DNA from: Acaryochloris sp. CCMEE 5410
Lineage (GTDB): Bacteria > Cyanobacteriota > Cyanobacteriia > Thermosynechococcales > Thermosynechococcaceae
Assembly (NCBI RefSeq): GCF_000238775.2
Contig: NZ_AFEJ02000001.1
Span: 62,001 to 126,000 of the forward strand
Reading direction: 5' to 3'
DNA: 64,000 bases
Made by a program: the position numbers and the translations under genes. This document shows, one piece after another, positions 56,978-64,000 of this stretch. The notes under the pieces were generated by a model, which was not told the DNA's origin, ran no database searches, and worked only from the letters and a program-made list of their open reading frames with translations. Position 1 is the stretch's first letter, and each line of letters opens with the position of its first letter.

Positions 56978-58123
56978 TACCAAATCCGACTCATTAACCC
57001 CCGAAATATCTTATCTGTCAAGCTGGCCACCAATGGTAGTGAGTGAGAGCTTGAATGTCTGATTGCATTGTCATTAAAGTTCGACAGCGCTGCTCGAGCA
57101 CATCTTCCAACTCATCCAGGGTCTCAAAGCATCGATTGGCCAGTGGTTCATCCGCTAGCCGCCACAACCGTTCAGCGGGCTGTAGCTCTGGAGAATAGGG
57201 GGGTAAAACCTTCAGATGAATGCCTTTAGGTACCACCAGATTTTTACAGGTATGCCATCCGGCTCCATCGAGAACGAGAAGAATCTGTTTGTGCTTTCCC
57301 GCTCCAACTTGCTGAGCAAAGCTTTGTAGGGCTTGATTAAACCATTCTCCATTGACCCGAGGCAGAATGAACCATTCGGTATTGCCAGTTGCGGGATGAA
57401 CGAATCCATACAGATAGGTCCATTCATAGCGATGGTCCACCTCAGCAATTGGACGCTGACCCACAGGCGCCCAAATCTTTCGAATAATGGGTTTAAGGCC
57501 TAAACGATGTTCATCCAAGGACCAAACTTCGACCTGAGCATTAGGGTAGCGTCGCTCCAATTCTGCTTTGTACTTAGGCAGTTTTTTTAAAAGCGGCTTG
57601 GGCCTCTGGTTCACCTTTACGGTGGTGAGGACGTGGGCATTGCAGGGACTGCTCCAATCGCTTGAGATAGTCCCAACCGCGTTGGGGCCAAACCTTATCG
57701 ACTCCTGTCATCTGAGCGATGACCTGGGCTACTTTGGGGCCGTTCCATAGACCACCGTCGGCGGGTGGGGTTTGTAGACGAGTCAACAATTGTGCACATT
57801 GGTCTTGAGTCAGAAGACTGCGAGATTGATGAGGTCGCTTATCTTTGCGTCGGTTGCGTAACCCATGGGCGCCATTGTGGTTATACTCCCTGACGATTTC
57901 TCGAGCGTAATCGTAGTTGAGACCGACCACTTGGGCTGCTTGAGTTAGCGTTGTTTGCTCACTGACGAGCCACAGCAGATGCCAGCGGCGCGATTCTACT
58001 GGGTCTTGGCTGGCTCGATAATGAGACTTCAGCTCGTCAGGCGAAAAATGGGGTTCGAGATATAGTTTTCTTGGCATTCTCTAATTATGCATTATATCGG
58101 AGTTATATAAATCGGATTTGGTA
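56978..58123. mobile_element. IS630-like element, copy 2
   Basis: 1146 bp, opposite in orientation to copy 1, with the same ends (TACCAAATCCGA) and again a TGA duplication (56975-56977 and 58124-58126). Nearly identical in sequence to copy 1. Confidence 0.88.
57018..58077 (-). pseudogene. IS630-family transposase, copy 2, frameshifted
   Basis: Reads MPRKLYLEPHFSPDELKSHY through NRRKDKRPHQSRSLLTQDQC to AAFKKTA and stops. An extra A in a run (T7 at 57582-57588 on +; copy 1 has six) shifts the frame, and LPKYKAELERRYPNAQVEVW onward continues to HYHWWPA at 57018. So copy 2 is intact where copy 1 is broken and the reverse. A -1/+1 slippage on A7 could in principle yield some full-length enzyme. 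Confidence 0.88.
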
Positions 58124-58380
58124 TGAGTGCAACCATTGGTGACTTCCAGTACTCGCAATAGGGCCAGTTTATCTAGCTCTTTGGAATCGAACCGTTCTAA
58201 GGCCAAAATATGATGCTCAACCCGGTGCTGAAAACTGGCAAAATCAGCCTCAAAATATTGTCTGAGCTCCTTGATTTGGGACAGTTTCTGCCAGTTGGGC
58301 AACATGATGGTATTACCTCTATTGTTGCTAACAGTTTAGAGGAGCCCCCCATAAAAGACTGGGTTGTAATTATTCGTGAA

Positions 58381-60843
58381 CTAAAACTGAGGCGGCAATT
58401 CTGCTGGTGGTGGCGAATTGCGATCGCGGGGTACGGGTTGAATACCGCCGGGTGGATCGGGTAAAGGCGGAGCAGGTGCTGCCGCTGCGTTGGGATCTAC
58501 CCCAGGGGTTACCGCTGGAGGAGTTGAATTATTCGCCTCAGCACTTGCGGGGGCATCGGGCGCTTGAGCCACTGGAGCAGGAGGTGCCACGGTTTCAATC
58601 ACCACGGATCGATTTTGTTGTTCGCCTTTGGCATTCGTGACTTGCAGGGTTAGGGTTTGGGTGGCAGAGGTGGGGCCAAATGATAAATTTGCCTTGCCCT
58701 GGAGAGGAACAGTCCCTGGGGCAGGCAGTAAATTGACCTTAGTATTTTTACTCCCTTTAACCTTCCAGGATACCTTCACGATCAACGGCGTTTGATCTTT
58801 GAGGGCAAACACATATTTCGGTTTTGCAATCTGGCCATTAATTTTGAATTCCTGGATTTGTACTGGCCCAGGCTGAATCTGGATCGGCTCGGTTTTTTGA
58901 ATAATCGGAGATGGCTCTGCAGGCGGATTGGCCTGGGTTGGTTTCGGGTCGACTTTGAGCTCAAAGGTATAGGTCCCAGCGTCTTGAACCCCGGTTGGTA
59001 CATTCAGACAAACTAGGGTTTGGACGTCCAAACGACAATTTTTTTGTAAGGACTGGGGAATACCTTGAGTGAAGTCAAATATTTTGGGAGCTGTGACTGG
59101 TGCATTATCTGCTCCCCGACTAATTAGTGTCACTTTGGTCCCTTTGATCTGGGTGATTTTCCAGTTCAGAAAAATCCCTGATGGTCCCTTTGGGGGAACC
59201 TGACCAATAGGTTCTGTATAGGTGGTCTTTGTAGATTCAAATTGTTGAATTTGAGGGGGAGGGAAGGGTTGAACCACAATTGCCTCTGTTTTGGCCGCAA
59301 TGGGTTGAGGGACGCCCTCGGGTTGAGGGGAGAGAGACAGCTCAAATCGATAGGTGCCCGGTTTTCGTGCATCCGTCGGCACCTGCTGACACCGCAGGAC
59401 CTCAGTTAGGGTACAAAAATGGCTAAGGTCTGAGGGCATTCCCTTTTGGAAATCGTAGACAAAGGGACCACTCATCACGACCCCGTCAGGAGAAACTCCT
59501 TTCAGTTGAAGCTGCTTGAATTTCTGAGGATTTTTTATGGTCCAGTTCAGTTCAATGGGACGACCATCGGCCTCTTTGAGAGTGTAGGTTGCTGGGGCAA
59601 AGCTGATAATCTCGGCTCGGGCTGGGGGACGGGTCAGTAACCACCATACGAGTAAGGCAATCCCAACTAAGGTGCCAAACAGGGTCAAAATAACCAGCAA
59701 TAATTGCCACCAAGGTCGAGGTTCCCAAATCAATGCTCCTTGAAAGCGATTATTGGCAAGGGGGAGTTGCTGGGCATCTTCCAACTCCAGGGCAAAGTTG
59801 AGGGGGCGACCATAAAAGGGGCGCTTCCACCATTTGGTGGGCTGAACTTCTAAGCTGACCTTGGTCGAGGCATGGGGTAATAAATGGATTTGGGTGGGGT
59901 TAAGGGTATAGTCGCAGAGTTCTTCCGCGTCTAGATTTTGGACCTGTAAATTGAGGGTTCGTGGGGTATTCCCAGCATTGTGGAGTCGCAGTTCAAACCA
60001 TCCGGACTGGCTCTTGACTTGGCTGACCAGGGAAATGAGCTCGATATCAACCTGGTAAATCGGTAAAACTTGTAAATAAACCGCTTCCAACAACACCAGT
60101 TCCGGGTTATTCATGGAAAACAGGCGGATGGTGGGGGTATAAATGCCTGCATCCGTACCTAGGGGCGGCTGAATCAATACCTGAATTTGACCCGTATCCC
60201 CTGGGTTGAGTTCAAGGGCTTCACTGGCAATCACAACGCCGGTCTGGGGTCCTTCTGGATAAATAATCTTGACCCATTCGGCAGGCAGGTCTGGACAGAT
60301 GAGGCGGAATCGATCGACGCGATCGCATCGGTTATCCACCAGTACCGTTAAGGCCAACGCATCTCCAGCTTGTAAAGACAGGGGAGACTCGGACGTGGTG
60401 GTTGGGGTGATGCCTAAAACCGGATTGCTAACTTCTGCCGTTTCCCGGATGTAGGACAGCACCTGTAGCCGAGCCGGATAGCGGATCGGCGTCTCTTCTG
60501 GGTAATGTTTGGGGGCATCAATCGCTAAGGTATAGGGATAAAAGCCCGGTAGGGTTTCCGTTGGCACCTGAATGCGGAAGAACACCTCGCTACTTTCGCC
60601 TGGGTTTAGGGCCAGACTTTCGCGGGAGGAGGTACACCATTGGCTGACGATATCCGTGGGGTCCGTGATATCGATATGGATAATGGCACTGTGAATTCCA
60701 TCGTTGGTGACGGTCACACTCAGCTCGAAAATTTCCCCCGCCTGAATGGCGACATCGCCGGAGGGGTTGCGGATAATGCCCAAGGGATTACCCACTTTCT
60801 GGGCTTGCAGGCCAATTTGATCAACATGGGTGAGGTCTGTCAT
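58381..60843 (-). CDS. Large membrane protein with Ig-like repeats (COG1470-type) and Pro/Ala-rich tail
   Basis: 820 aa. Residues 1-370 contain three or four Ig/CARDB-like beta repeats (FELSVTVTNDGIHSAIIHID, ALNPGESSEVFFRIQVPTET, LELNPGDTGQIQVLIQPPLG, FELRLHNAGNTPRTLNLQVQ). One strong helix follows (about 379-403, WWQLLLVILTLFGTLVGIAL). Residues 410-745 hold three further repeats of about 105 residues, each with an ELNWTIKN/LNWKITQI/KVSWKVKG core and a GTYRFEL/GTYTFEL strand with a Cys pair between. The last 75 residues are Pro/Ala-rich. No signal peptide. The gene follows the Ig-WD40 gene by 16 bp, so they are co-expressed and probably form one complex. Function unknown. Confidence 0.8.
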   Translation of the reverse strand: MTDLTHVDQIGLQAQKVGNPLGIIRNPSGDVAIQAGEIFELSVTVTNDGIHSAIIHIDITDPTDIVSQWCTSSRESLALNPGESSEVFFRIQVPTETLPGFYPYTLAIDAPKHYPEETPIRYPARLQVLSYIRETAEVSNPVLGITPTTTSESPLSLQAGDALALTVLVDNRCDRVDRFRLICPDLPAEWVKIIYPEGPQTGVVIASEALELNPGDTGQIQVLIQPPLGTDAGIYTPTIRLFSMNNPELVLLEAVYLQVLPIYQVDIELISLVSQVKSQSGWFELRLHNAGNTPRTLNLQVQNLDAEELCDYTLNPTQIHLLPHASTKVSLEVQPTKWWKRPFYGRPLNFALELEDAQQLPLANNRFQGALIWEPRPWWQLLLVILTLFGTLVGIALLVWWLLTRPPARAEIISFAPATYTLKEADGRPIELNWTIKNPQKFKQLQLKGVSPDGVVMSGPFVYDFQKGMPSDLSHFCTLTEVLRCQQVPTDARKPGTYRFELSLSPQPEGVPQPIAAKTEAIVVQPFPPPQIQQFESTKTTYTEPIGQVPPKGPSGIFLNWKITQIKGTKVTLISRGADNAPVTAPKIFDFTQGIPQSLQKNCRLDVQTLVCLNVPTGVQDAGTYTFELKVDPKPTQANPPAEPSPIIQKTEPIQIQPGPVQIQEFKINGQIAKPKYVFALKDQTPLIVKVSWKVKGSKNTKVNLLPAPGTVPLQGKANLSFGPTSATQTLTLQVTNAKGEQQNRSVVIETVAPPAPVAQAPDAPASAEANNSTPPAVTPGVDPNAAAAPAPPLPDPPGGIQPVPRDRNSPPPAELPPQF

Positions 60844-60859
60844 GAGCTTGAATCATCCA

Positions 60860-63103
60860 TTAGGGTTTGCCACAGGGGAGAGTTTGTCGCTGTATTCGGG
60901 CCTGAACGTCTTTGACCGTGGTCGAAAATAGACGCACTTGTGTATCATCGCTGCCGCTCAGCACGAGGATCTTGCCACCAATCACCTTCAGGTCCACACT
61001 GTTGATGCGATCGGAGGAGCGGGGATGCAGAATATTTTGAAAGAAGTTTGCCATGCTAACGGTAGAGGGTTCGTAGAGTTCAATCCCCTCTCGGAATTCA
61101 GGATCTCGTTGACCATTGGGCAACAAGGGCCACAGCATGACCCGACCATCATCACCACCGCTGGCTAGGTAACAGCCATCGTCACTCATAGACACGGATC
61201 GCACGGGCTGTATAGCCTCACTATGGGACCAGATTTCAGGCTTTAAGGTTTTGCAGGTGGTCGAATCCTGAAGGCAGGGGGCTAAATTCCACAGGGTAAT
61301 ATTGCCTTGGGTATCTGCGGTAGTCAGGAGCGTTGGCGTATCACGAGCTGTATCAATGCTTTGAATATAGTCGCGGTTGGTGCCTGATTCGGGATAGATA
61401 AGGGGCTCTAGGGCTTGTTTGGACTGCCAATTCCATAAGACCAGTTGATTTTGTTGACCTGCGATCGCAAGCCACTGATCAGGATTCCCCAACAGCACTG
61501 AATCGTAGATGGCGAAAGGCATTTTTTGCTCTTTGAAGATTTTGCGCTGTTGAGCCGTCCTCTGGGTTGCCCAGGCAACAATCGTGCCACTGCCATGACT
61601 ACTGAACAAATAGCGAGAGTCTTGACTAAACTCCACATCCAAAACGCGATCAGCTTTTTCGTAGCTAAAGGTTTGCAGCGGATCTGTATGATCCGTATTT
61701 AAATCCCATAACTGAATTTGGCCATTTTCCAGACCCACCGCCACCAAATCGTTATTGACAGGGCGATAGGTAATTACACGAATGGCTTTTTGCTGCTGAG
61801 CCAATTGTTGGCCCCGCTGAATAATATTTTCCAAGTAGGGGAAAGCCCACCAAGCGCTGAGCCCTTGAACACTCCAACGAATCGCCGTCGTATCGTTAGA
61901 ACTGGACACAGCCTGATCCGCAATACCGTTAAAGGCGACGGAGGTCACGGCCCCCCGATGACCATAATTGCGGTTGTATTGATTAAAGGGAGAAATCCAC
62001 CATAGCCATACCCCGCCGACCAAAGCCATTAAAATCACGAGCCACAACGGGATCCGAGGTTTAACTTTTAGCAGGAGAACATGGGTTTCATCGCGACTAT
62101 CAATGCGTTCGACATTTGACCAAACGGCCTCTACATGCAAGGTATGTTGCTTGGAAAAGCCCAACCAGTGGCGATCAGCTTCAGCAATTAACGACAGTTT
62201 GCCAGAATCCCCCAATCCCAACTTGATATTGTCTGGCATCACCTCAAAGGTGCAGTGAGAGGGTGGATCGACGATCTCTGCTTTCGCATGTTGATATAGG
62301 TTACTGTTATTTTTAAATTGCAATTCATAGATAACCGGAGGAGATTGCCAAAACTTCAATTGAAACTGCTCTGGAATGCAATGTTCCTCAGGCTGGGCCT
62401 GAAAGGCCACAAAACCTAAGGGATCAATTTTCAAATGTCCTTCAATTTGAGTGGGCGGCCCATAGGCATGACTCGCCTCAACCTGGAACCGATAGCCATG
62501 ACTGGGAGCCTGCACTGGATCAGCAGGTACTTTACAGTTAAAGGTGGTTTGCACCCGCCCTCCAGGAGCCAGTTTTACGGTTTGCTCGTTGCCTTCCGGG
62601 AACCAACTGGCATCAATGCCTTGGAGACTGACGGTTGCAGTCGTTTTTAACTGACTGGGGTTATTGACCCATACCGGAATTTGAATTTCCTCTCCCGGAT
62701 CAGCATCAAAATCTTCAACGGGTAAATTTAGCCCCAAGGGCACTGCCCCTGTTCCTTGCGCCAGAGTGAGCTTTAGAGACTCCCGTTCTTCTTCCTGTAG
62801 TTCAATAGAAAAAACCCTTACGGCTAGGCTCATTAAGCCCACAAACCCTGGCACGGGACTATCGGTGATCTCAATTTGGAATTGGGTCGTATCTCCAGGA
62901 GGATTTTTACTACTAATGTCTGGTGAAACGTGATACCACTTGTGCCCAGCTAGATGATTGGTCCCTGCCGCTGAGACCTCAAGCTGGAAACTAGCATACC
63001 GATCGCTGTGATTGACCACCTCCACGGCAAAGGCTGAGGGAGGACCTCCAGGGGTAAAGGCCAACTGCTTGGGTAATACTTGGGTGGCAAGCTGCTTTTC
63101 CAT
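60860..63103 (-). CDS. Membrane protein: Ig-like repeats, one helix, C-terminal WD40 propeller
   Basis: 747 aa. Residues 1-345 show Ig-like repeats of the same style as the next gene (PPSAFAVEVVNHSDRYASFQ, EIQIPVWVNNPSQLKTTATV, YELQFKNNSNLYQHAKAEIV). A helix (about 351-371, IPLWLVILMALVGGVWLWWI) separates them from about seven WD40-type blades (GHRGAVTSVAFNGIADQAVS, VAVGLENGQIQLWDL, TADTQGNITLWNLAP, YLASGGDDGRVMLWPL, VLSGSDDTQVRLFSTTV). WD40 domains scaffold complexes. Basic residues on the N side (KVKPR) favour N-in/C-out, a weak prediction. It starts 3 bp from the cyclic-nucleotide-binding-fold gene stop. Confidence 0.82.
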   Translation of the reverse strand: MEKQLATQVLPKQLAFTPGGPPSAFAVEVVNHSDRYASFQLEVSAAGTNHLAGHKWYHVSPDISSKNPPGDTTQFQIEITDSPVPGFVGLMSLAVRVFSIELQEEERESLKLTLAQGTGAVPLGLNLPVEDFDADPGEEIQIPVWVNNPSQLKTTATVSLQGIDASWFPEGNEQTVKLAPGGRVQTTFNCKVPADPVQAPSHGYRFQVEASHAYGPPTQIEGHLKIDPLGFVAFQAQPEEHCIPEQFQLKFWQSPPVIYELQFKNNSNLYQHAKAEIVDPPSHCTFEVMPDNIKLGLGDSGKLSLIAEADRHWLGFSKQHTLHVEAVWSNVERIDSRDETHVLLLKVKPRIPLWLVILMALVGGVWLWWISPFNQYNRNYGHRGAVTSVAFNGIADQAVSSSNDTTAIRWSVQGLSAWWAFPYLENIIQRGQQLAQQQKAIRVITYRPVNNDLVAVGLENGQIQLWDLNTDHTDPLQTFSYEKADRVLDVEFSQDSRYLFSSHGSGTIVAWATQRTAQQRKIFKEQKMPFAIYDSVLLGNPDQWLAIAGQQNQLVLWNWQSKQALEPLIYPESGTNRDYIQSIDTARDTPTLLTTADTQGNITLWNLAPCLQDSTTCKTLKPEIWSHSEAIQPVRSVSMSDDGCYLASGGDDGRVMLWPLLPNGQRDPEFREGIELYEPSTVSMANFFQNILHPRSSDRINSVDLKVIGGKILVLSGSDDTQVRLFSTTVKDVQARIQRQTLPCGKP

Positions 63104-63106
63104 AGT

Positions 63107-64000
63107 CTAGATAGGGGGTAACTGAGATTGCAGTCGGTCTCGAATCCAGTTCAGACTTGAGATTTGATGTCCCTGCCATTCAGGTTTTCGTTGCCATAAA
63201 ACATTGGCCGTTATATTCACTAAATGGGGATAGCGTTTGAGCAGCTTCAGCAGATCAGACGTTTCGACAATAAATAAGCTGGTTTGGTAAAACGTTTGCC
63301 CTTGAACGGGGGGAAGATCATCGAACAGCAAGCTGAGATCCCCCCAACAATTCCCCGCCGTCAAGGTGATGTTTTGATCGGGGAATTGAAGGCCGCCGAA
63401 GATCACGAAATAGACTTTGCCGGATTCGGGTATCAAGGATTCTTCTGCAGCTAGGTTTTGGCGATAGCCTCGATCTAAAAGCTGCTGGAACTCGATTTCA
63501 GGCCAATTTTGAAAATAATCTACCTGTCTAAGAATGTCGGCGAGTTGCGTATGGCGTTGCAGGAGGCGGTTACCCAATTGAGGAAATTGGCGCAGTAGCC
63601 GCTGAAAAGCCTGATCTTCAATCACAAAAAGCGTGGTTTGTTCAACCGCCAGGATGGTATTTTGGCGGGCAACCCCAGACAGTAAAGCCGTTTCACCAAA
63701 TGCATCCCCGGAAACCCATTTATTTCCTTGTCGTTCAGGATGATCCATCTGGGACTGAATCACCCCGTTGAGAATGATATAAAATACTTGACCCAGCTCT
63801 CCTGCTCGAAAGATCACTTCTCCCGGCTCGTACTGGCGCTGATAGCCACAAGCGATTAAATCTTGAAGTTGATTTTCCGAAAAGTCCTGGAGAAAATCTA
63901 CACTTTGCAAACACCGGAGTAGATCTAAATCCTGAGATTGTCCCAGTTGTTGCCGGACTTGGCGCGATTTTGCTAAAAGCTCGTGGGTATAGGGGATCTG
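63107..64000 (-). CDS. Tandem cyclic-nucleotide-binding-fold (Crp-like) protein, 5' end beyond window
   Basis: The frame is open to the window edge, so the start lies outside; at least 297 codons are visible. After a helical stretch (YTHELLAKSRQVRQQLGQ) the first cNMP fold is clear (EPGEVIFRAGELGQVFYIIL, GDAFGETALLSGVARQNTIL, LFVIEDQAFQRLLRQFPQLG). The Arg in GExALLSGxxR is near the phosphate-binding position, so binding of a cyclic nucleotide is plausible. The second fold (about the last 130 residues: GYRQNLAAEESLIPESGKVY, NCWGDLSLLFDDLPPV) lacks the GE/Arg signature and is probably non-binding. No DNA-binding domain. First visible gene of the operon with the Ig-WD40 and Ig proteins. Confidence 0.85.
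   Translation of the reverse strand, partial: QIPYTHELLAKSRQVRQQLGQSQDLDLLRCLQSVDFLQDFSENQLQDLIACGYQRQYEPGEVIFRAGELGQVFYIILNGVIQSQMDHPERQGNKWVSGDAFGETALLSGVARQNTILAVEQTTLFVIEDQAFQRLLRQFPQLGNRLLQRHTQLADILRQVDYFQNWPEIEFQQLLDRGYRQNLAAEESLIPESGKVYFVIFGGLQFPDQNITLTAGNCWGDLSLLFDDLPPVQGQTFYQTSLFIVETSDLLKLLKRYPHLVNITANVLWQRKPEWQGHQISSLNWIRDRLQSQLPPI

Larger units (their letters stand above)
56590..58305 (-). pseudogene. Unknown 188-codon gene split by an IS630-like element
   Basis: The 5' part (58305 to 58124) encodes MLPNWQKLSQIKELRQYFEA through LLRVLEVTNGCT. The 3' part (56974 to 56590) continues QWGFRRQDPQCLSVDQTREC to LEAILPEES. Removing the element and one TGA copy leaves 567 bp, exactly 189 codons with stop, in frame. 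The product would be a helical soluble protein with no recognised family. It lies 75 bp after the Ig-like membrane protein gene on the same strand, so it was probably the last gene of that operon. It is disrupted now. Confidence 0.8.

Noticed and set aside
1-64000. CRISPR arrays, prophage structural genes, rRNA or tRNA genes
   Set aside because: I looked for regularly spaced direct repeats, phage-type gene runs and tRNA T-loop patterns in the intergenic regions and found none that hold up; short RNAs could still be missed by eye.
58381-64000. Firm assignment of the cNMP/Ig/WD40 operon to a contractile injection or secretion system
   Set aside because: No sheath, tube, baseplate or AAA+ gene is visible; the idea needs the sequence beyond the right edge.

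Overview
The window is a cyanobacterial chromosome segment. Evidence is the frequent HIP1 octamer (GCGATCGC), a complete ndhF3-ndhD3-cupA-cupS operon for CO2 uptake (found only in cyanobacteria), a cyanobacterial outer-membrane porin and HAMP/REC signalling proteins of cyanobacterial type. The heavy load of insertion sequences (at least five IS copies plus one MITE in the right 24 kb) would fit an IS-rich genus such as Acaryochloris, but the sequence alone does not fix the genus.

Layout. 0-16 kb is ordinary chromosome: a hybrid sensor kinase, an ABC substrate-binding lipoprotein, a PiT phosphate permease, an SDR, a Ser/Thr kinase fused to an FGE-like domain, gltB (pyridine-nucleotide type, without gltD beside it), a Uma2 nuclease, and a decayed HigB toxin next to an intact HigA-like antitoxin. 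16.4-21.7 kb is the inducible CO2-uptake operon. 21.9-38.2 kb is one long minus-strand glycan/envelope block: sensor kinase, porin, histidine phosphatase, two GT2-like proteins, an MsbA-like ABC exporter, a GT4 protein, three tandem COG4671-like GT-B paralogues, then two OmpR-type receivers. A WecG/TagA-type transferase (39.3 kb) and a GH38 alpha-mannosidase (43.6-46.7 kb) flank it. A CATGAGAA motif, repeated with a 14-bp period or as a perfect palindrome, lies upstream of the kinase-containing operon, of the receiver-only gene and of the GT-B cluster. This suggests one two-component system controlling the block.

40-58 kb is a mobile-element hot zone. An IS66 element (8-bp target duplication) carries an IS5-like element inside it (6-bp duplication). 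There are two ISAs1 copies (10-bp duplications each), one of them interrupted by an IS630-like element. A second IS630-like copy splits a 188-codon gene, and a 227-bp MITE with TA duplication splits a small lipoprotein gene. Every transposase gene here carries at least one single-base frameshift, mostly in homopolymer runs, whereas the long host genes are open. Between the elements lie a DUF3365-type heme sensor with HAMP, a possible DUF4388-like regulator and several unknown proteins.

56.6-64 kb is the most unusual region: a tight minus-strand operon encoding (in order of transcription) a tandem cyclic-nucleotide-binding-fold protein that runs off the window, a membrane protein with Ig-like repeats and a WD40 propeller, a second membrane protein with Ig-like repeats and a Pro/Ala tail, and the IS-split 188-codon gene. 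Its function is not recognisable from the sequence.
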